DNA of 64,000 nt, taken from contig CALJLV010000189.1 of NCBI GenBank assembly GCA_937982505.1, positions 1 to 64,000 of the forward strand, read 5' to 3'. The position numbers and the translations under genes are program-made. Each line of letters starts with the position of its first letter. The stretch's first letter is position 1. Source of the stretch: an uncultured Desulfobacteraceae bacterium (GTDB lineage: Bacteria; Desulfobacterota; Desulfobacteria; Desulfobacterales; UBA2174). Shown piece after piece: positions 59,777 through 64,000 of the stretch. The notes beneath the pieces were generated by a model. It was not told the origin of the DNA. It worked only from the letters and a program-made list of their open reading frames with translations, and made no database searches.

Positions 59777-62536
59777 TCAATGGCGTTGAACCGCCTCTGG
59801 GCCGCACAGCAGCAGCCCCACCGGCAGGGCCTCGCCGAAAACAGCCTCCTGCTCGGCCGCCGCCAGGGCCACCACCTCCTGGACCATTGCCAACTGCCGA
59901 TCCTCGGCACCGCTGGCCGACAGCCATCGGCAGACCGCCTCCAGCGTCTGGGGGTCCAGGTCCCGGGTGCGGTCCCCGGTGCGCCGGGCCAGATGGACCA
60001 CGGCGGCAGCCACCGGCCTGGGGTTGCGCCAGCTCTGGCCGATCAGTCGCCGGATCCAGCCGGCAACCTCGCCGGGGGAAACCACCCGGTCCACGCTGCC
60101 GTAGAGCAGCTCCCGGGCGCCCAGGCGCCCCAGGGCCCACAGGAGCTGGGACGCCGGCTTGCGCGGGGTGAGGGTTTCCAGCAGCCGCCGCCCCAACTTG
60201 ACCTTGTCCTTGACCTGGAGCCGTTCCATGCTGGCCAAGGCCATCCATATCTCGGTGTGCACCGCTGTTCCGGAGCGCTCCTTGAACAGCGGGCCGGCAA
60301 TATCCTGAAGAAACTGGCGCTGCTGGCCGGCGCTGAGGCCGCCGGAAACCCGCCGCCACAAAATCCACCACTCGCTGCGCACCTGGGACCTGCCGGAAAA
60401 CCGAGGACCCTGGAGATAGACCCGCCAGAGCTGGCGCATGCGGTGGGGATCGGCCCCGTCACCGAACCCGGGCCGCAGACTGTAGCCGGCCAGGTTGAGC
60501 CAGACGGCTTCGTGCACCGGCGTGGACCGGCGCCGCGGGGCCGATGCCAGCAGGGCGTCGGCCACGGCCCGCAACAGCACCAGGGGCCAGTCTTCCCGGG
60601 TCATCTGAACCGCTTCGGCCAGGGTCTTGGCCAGCTCGGCCACCTGCCCTGGATCGTCGCTTTCAAAGCCCTGCGGGACGATCCCCGCGGCCGCTTCCAG
60701 GGTTCGGGTGTCGATGGCCGTATCCGCCGGGATCCCGGCGGCTGCCGACGCGCCCCGCAACTGGAAGCGCAGCTGCCAGCGATGATCGCTCACCCGGCTG
60801 GCGCACCACAGCGCCAGGGTGCCGGTTTCGCTGTATTCCGCCTCCACCTGCACCGGAATACGCCGGGTTTCATGACCCCGGCCGAAGGCGACCACCGTTT
60901 CCAGCGGTGCCAGGCGCGAAAGGGTCTCGTCCACCGCCACCAGGTCGCCGCAGCGGTCGCCGCTGCGAAAACTGGAGGCAAACAGGTCGAAGCGCACCGG
61001 CCGGTTGGCCACCACCTCCAGGCGGTGGGCGTCCAGGGCGATGCGGCTTCCCTCTTCCAGTCCCCTTTCCACCAGGCAAACGGCCTGGCTGGCGGCGCTG
61101 TCGATGTGCGGCCGCGCCACGCCCAGGTAATAGGCCCGGGGGCTGCCCGACCCCACCCGCACCCCGCGGCCGGACTTGACCCAGCCGTAGTAGGCGGCGC
61201 CCACGGCCACGGCAAGATCCGGATGGGGATTGGCCAGCACGCGGGGGCCTTCCGCCGGGCCGAAGCGCTCGGCCAGCACCCGGCAGATCCGTTCCTGGAC
61301 CAGTCGCGATTTCAGCGAACCGCCGTTGAAAAGGATCAGGTCGGGCCGCGGATCGGACCGCTGCACAACCCGTTCGGCATCCGCCCGGTGGCCGTGGAGA
61401 AAATCCACCAGGTGGCCGGTAATGGCCTGGTTCTCGGCAAATGGCAGACCGTGGAGCCCCTCGCTGTCCACCGGCGGGGCCGGCGAGCGGCCCGAGACCG
61501 GCAGGAACTGCGCCATCACCACGTCCACCACCGCCTGACGCGTCAGTTCAGCCGACAGGGTCCCGGCGATGAGCCGGCTCCCGCTCCCGGCCACCGTGAC
61601 GCGGCAGGCTTCCAGGGTGCCTTCCAGCAGCCGTTCCTTGGCCTGGCGGCACTGGTGGCATAGGGACCTGTACTGGTCCAGGGGAACGCCAGCCGGTGAG
61701 CGGCCAGTTTGCGCGAGCACCGTGCGGGCCAGGGCGATATCGATGTTGTCCCCGCCCAGAATCAGGTGGTCTCCCACGGCGATGCGTTCGAAGCGTGGCC
61801 CCCCCGGGGCGGGACGCAGGGTGATGAGGGTAAAGTCGGTGGTGCCGCCGCCCACATCGCAGACCACCACCAGTTCACCGGGGGACACATGGGCAGGCCA
61901 GCTCTCTTCGTGGTCCGCCAGCCAGCTGTAGAAGGCGGCCAGCGGCTCTTCGAGAAGCACGGCGTCCGGCAGCCCAGCCATGACTGCCGCCTTGGCGGTA
62001 AGATCGCGGGCCACCTCGTCGAAGGAGGCCGGCACGGTGATGACCAGGTTCTGGTGCTCGAGGTAGAGGTCTTCGTCCTGGCCCCAGTGGTGGTTCCAGG
62101 CCTGGCGCAGGTGATCGAGGTAGGCGGCGGTGGCGGCCACCGGGGAAATCTTGGGCGTGTCCTCGCCGGCGGTCCGGGGCAGGATGGGCGCCTCCCGGTC
62201 CACCCTTCCGTGGCACAGCCAGCTCTTGGCGGAGCTGACCAGCCGGGCCGGCACCCTGGCGCCGTGATCCCGGGCAAAGGCGCCCGCGAAGCGATCGCTG
62301 GAGCGTGCCCAGGGCAGGCCGATGGCTTCCAGGGCGATGTCAAAACGCCCCGGAAGGTAGAGAAACGAGGGCAGGACCGGCAGCCGGCTCACCTCGCCCG
62401 GACCGGTCAACTGGGTGATATCGAAGATCTGGATGCGTCGCTGCTCCGGGCTTTGGGCCAGAAGATCCATATAGGCCAGGGCGCTGTTGGTGGTGCCCAG
62501 GTCGATGCCGACGATAAAACGCGCGTCTTGGGACAA
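59777..62536 (-). CDS. Large Hsp70-like ATPase with extended C-terminal region
   Basis: A 919-residue protein. TTG at 62536 is preceded by AAAGGAG and gives the start SQDARFIVGIDLGTTNSALAY, the phosphate-1 motif of Hsp70/actin ATPases. Phosphate-2 (VVVCDVGGGTTDFTLI near residue 220), the connect motifs, and ILFNGGSLKSRLVQERI (adenosine motif) are present. The C-terminal ~350 residues are unlike the DnaK substrate-binding domain. It sits between a DUF2760 gene upstream and a DnaJ/TerB gene downstream, all on one strand, suggesting a dedicated chaperone system. Confidence 0.9.
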   Translation of the reverse strand: MSQDARFIVGIDLGTTNSALAYMDLLAQSPEQRRIQIFDITQLTGPGEVSRLPVLPSFLYLPGRFDIALEAIGLPWARSSDRFAGAFARDHGARVPARLVSSAKSWLCHGRVDREAPILPRTAGEDTPKISPVAATAAYLDHLRQAWNHHWGQDEDLYLEHQNLVITVPASFDEVARDLTAKAAVMAGLPDAVLLEEPLAAFYSWLADHEESWPAHVSPGELVVVCDVGGGTTDFTLITLRPAPGGPRFERIAVGDHLILGGDNIDIALARTVLAQTGRSPAGVPLDQYRSLCHQCRQAKERLLEGTLEACRVTVAGSGSRLIAGTLSAELTRQAVVDVVMAQFLPVSGRSPAPPVDSEGLHGLPFAENQAITGHLVDFLHGHRADAERVVQRSDPRPDLILFNGGSLKSRLVQERICRVLAERFGPAEGPRVLANPHPDLAVAVGAAYYGWVKSGRGVRVGSGSPRAYYLGVARPHIDSAASQAVCLVERGLEEGSRIALDAHRLEVVANRPVRFDLFASSFRSGDRCGDLVAVDETLSRLAPLETVVAFGRGHETRRIPVQVEAEYSETGTLALWCASRVSDHRWQLRFQLRGASAAAGIPADTAIDTRTLEAAAGIVPQGFESDDPGQVAELAKTLAEAVQMTREDWPLVLLRAVADALLASAPRRRSTPVHEAVWLNLAGYSLRPGFGDGADPHRMRQLWRVYLQGPRFSGRSQVRSEWWILWRRVSGGLSAGQQRQFLQDIAGPLFKERSGTAVHTEIWMALASMERLQVKDKVKLGRRLLETLTPRKPASQLLWALGRLGARELLYGSVDRVVSPGEVAGWIRRLIGQSWRNPRPVAAAVVHLARRTGDRTRDLDPQTLEAVCRWLSASGAEDRQLAMVQEVVALAAAEQEAVFGEALPVGLLLCGPEAVQRH

Positions 62537-62546
62537 TCCGACTCCT

Positions 62547-63284
62547 TTAGCGATGTGCCAGCACCTCGACCTCGGCCGGAGCGATGATCGCCGGGTCGGT
62601 CTCTTCGGCCAGCAAGGGAATCTCGATGCGCGCGGCCCGCCATCCCGCGTGACGAACGACGCCGGCGAAAGGGGGCCGCTCACCCACCTGTCCGGTCAGC
62701 GTGACGGCGGCGGCATCATAGCCCGCGTCCACGGTGACCTGGGCCGCCTCTCCTTCGCGCATCACCGGCCGTGGGGCCAGCAGTTGGCCCACCACCCGCC
62801 GACATCCGGCATGCACGCCGCGGGCTGCGGCGCCGATCTGGGCGTCGTCGTAGCCCTCCAGATCTTCGGCCAGAAAGTCCATCAGCCGCCCCTCGCGCTG
62901 GAGGCGCTTGAACAGGTGAACGAAGAGTCGCGCCTCGCGGGCCTGAAGGGCGGCGGCCGGCGACGGCGCAGCGGTGCGGACGGGCGCCGCCGGGGCGGCA
63001 GCCAATGGCCGAACGGCCCGGCCCACCAGGCGCCAGGGAAGAACCATAGCCAGAAAGAGCACTGTCGCGCCCCCCACCAGGGTCGCACCGCGCGGCGCCC
63101 AGAAAGAAATCGCCCCCCGGAAGGGATCGGGCGAAAGGGCGGCGGGATCCAGAATTCCCCACAGGAGTGCGGCCCCGCCGGCGGCGGCGGCGGCCCCCGC
63201 AGCGGCCAGGGTCACGACCAAGGCGACCGTGGAGGGCTGGCGTCCTGTTTGAACGGCGGCAACTTGAGATTTGGTCTTTTTCAT
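62547..63284 (-). CDS. DUF2760 membrane protein
   Basis: A 245-residue protein with two N-terminal transmembrane helices (about residues 20-45 and 65-85) and an Ala/Pro linker. The conserved cytosolic domain is DUF2760-like (LQREGRLMDFLAEDLEGYDDAQIGAA near residue 125, cited as GRLMDFLAEDLEGYDDAQIG; late EIPLLAEETDPAIIAPAEVEVLA, cited as LAEETDPAIIAP). DUF2760 genes are regularly found beside these Hsp70-like genes; the start of the next gene is 10 bp away. The function is unknown. It may anchor the chaperone at the membrane. Confidence 0.85.
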   Translation of the reverse strand: MKKTKSQVAAVQTGRQPSTVALVVTLAAAGAAAAAGGAALLWGILDPAALSPDPFRGAISFWAPRGATLVGGATVLFLAMVLPWRLVGRAVRPLAAAPAAPVRTAAPSPAAALQAREARLFVHLFKRLQREGRLMDFLAEDLEGYDDAQIGAAARGVHAGCRRVVGQLLAPRPVMREGEAAQVTVDAGYDAAAVTLTGQVGERPPFAGVVRHAGWRAARIEIPLLAEETDPAIIAPAEVEVLAHR

Positions 63285-63511
63285 GCGGATTTCGTCAGGG
63301 TTGGCGGGCGAAACCGACGGTTTTCGGCTTCCATGTCAAATCATGTTTTCCAGCACTCGTCCAGGCGGTCACCCGCCGGCCAAGTCCGGCGGACGGGTGT
63401 CGATCTCTTGAGAACCGGGCGGCGCTATGGTAAGCATCTTGGCGTGATCATGCAACCGTCCTCAGCGCGCGCGTCCCGTGTCGGGCCGGGCGCCCGGCTT
63501 GACAAGGCGAC

Positions 63512-63700
63512 ATGAAACCTGGCCTCCGCCCCTTCTGCTGCCGTTCCCGCTTCGATTTCGAAGTGGGGTATCTGGTCAAGAGCCCCTGCAAGGAGTGCCC
63601 CCGGCGGGGGGAAATTCCGGGCTGCCGGGACGGCTGCCGGCGTATCGACCGCATTCAGGAAATTCTGGCCGCGACGATCTCCTGCCAGCGGCGCGCCTGA
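63512..63700 (+). CDS. Small cysteine-rich protein
   Basis: A 62-residue protein with seven cysteines, including C-x2-C (residues 26 and 29) and C-x3-C (38 and 42) in SPCKECPRRGEIPGCRDGC, the pattern of a small zinc or Fe-S knuckle. It is basic overall. It precedes pgi by 38 bp on the same strand. Family and function are not recognised. The 227 bp upstream, between it and the divergent DUF2760 gene, contain no other gene; an imperfect GC-rich hairpin lies around 63378-63407. Confidence 0.6.
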   Translation: MKPGLRPFCCRSRFDFEVGYLVKSPCKECPRRGEIPGCRDGCRRIDRIQEILAATISCQRRA

Positions 63701-63738
63701 ACCGACGTGAACCCGATTTTTCTTCTGGAGGTGGCCCC

Positions 63739-64000
63739 ATGTCCTTGGTTTCCCCCACCGTCCTGCCCGCCTGGAGCGTTCTGGAGCGGCTGGCGGCCGG
63801 CATGCAGGATCCGCAGCGCCATCTGCGCCGTCTGGTGGACACCCCGGGCCGCTTTGAGGCCTTGAGCGTTCACGGCGGCGGGCTCTTTTTTGATTTCTCG
63901 CGCCAGCGCATCACCCCCGAGGTCAAGACGGCCCTGTGCGACCTGGCCCTTCAGCGGGACCTTGTCGGCCATTTCGGACGCATGGTCAACGGCGAAATCG
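63739..64000 (+). CDS. pgi: Glucose-6-phosphate isomerase, N-terminal part (runs off window)
   Basis: The ATG at 63739 follows CTGGAGGTGG. The 87 visible codons resemble the Pgi N-terminus: AWSVLERLAAGMQDPQRHLRRLVD, GRFEALSVHGGGLFFDFSRQRITPEV (cited as GGGLFFDFSRQRIT) and the start of the FGRMVNGEI segment, which contacts the sugar phosphate site in the family. The gene continues beyond base 64000. Pgi interconverts glucose-6-phosphate and fructose-6-phosphate. Confidence 0.85.
   Translation, partial: MSLVSPTVLPAWSVLERLAAGMQDPQRHLRRLVDTPGRFEALSVHGGGLFFDFSRQRITPEVKTALCDLALQRDLVGHFGRMVNGEI

Overview
The window is a contig end from a GC-rich anaerobic bacterium, most likely a member of the Desulfobacterota (a sulfate-reducer-type deltaproteobacterium). 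This is inferred from gene content: a PaaK/ACT/Liv operon, a NIL-domain ferredoxin, QueH, LarB, an Hsp70-like/DUF2760 pair, UPF0280 and an RpoH that heads a lipoprotein operon. The first ~1 kb is not part of this genome. Bases 1-49 read as an Illumina TruSeq index adapter. They are followed by about 940 bp of lower-GC, AGA-rich DNA of Thermotogota type (3' end of an iron alcohol dehydrogenase, then the 5' part of a transketolase N-terminal subunit). That DNA is fused mid-gene, near base 986-1005, to a truncated cobyrinate a,c-diamide synthase. No base left of about 1000 should be trusted as belonging to the organism.

Region 1-6 kb is a cobamide locus. A truncated cobB/cbiA runs leftward. A cobalamin riboswitch with its own intrinsic terminator faces rightward and controls a Zn-dehydrogenase, an anthranilate-phosphoribosyltransferase-like protein and CobT. 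Region 6-13.5 kb holds single housekeeping genes (Maf, PLP homeostasis protein, QueH, an M48 peptidase with TPRs) and a GAF-containing PilB/GspE ATPase. Region 13.7-16.4 kb carries a divergent PaaK paralogue, a detached livF and aat. Region 16.5-20.6 kb is a tightly overlapping glycosyltransferase / HAD phosphatase / DUF89 triad. Then come a CorC-type membrane protein, efp with a TrpF-like protein, guaA, a coiled-coil membrane protein, kdsB and larB.

Region 28-34.2 kb is the most interesting part: a leftward paaK-ACT-livK-livH-livM-livG operon. Upstream of paaK are a consensus-like promoter, a 30-codon leader peptide with five Phe codons and one Tyr codon, mutually exclusive RNA hairpins and a 12-bp GC-rich stem-loop. 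This has the layout of a phenylalanine attenuator on an aryl-acid CoA ligase/amino-acid transporter operon. Region 34.3-47 kb contains a crotonase, an AMIN-amidase, mutS, a LapA-like protein and a six-gene rpoH operon (rpoH, TPR lipoprotein, LolB-like lipoprotein, ATP-grasp, dGTPase, UPF0280).

Region 47-64 kb contains tRNA-Arg(TCT), an unusual acyltransferase-alpha/beta hydrolase fusion, a NIL-ferredoxin/mnmA/mtaB tRNA thio-modification cluster, a polar amino-acid ABC cassette without its ATPase, a nitrilase, and a MerR/acyl-CoA dehydrogenase/MBL operon with a palindromic operator. It ends with a DnaJ-TerB / Hsp70-like / DUF2760 chaperone cluster, a small Cys-rich protein and the start of pgi. 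No CRISPR array, insertion sequence or phage gene was seen. Family assignments rest on motif recognition by eye, not on database searches.
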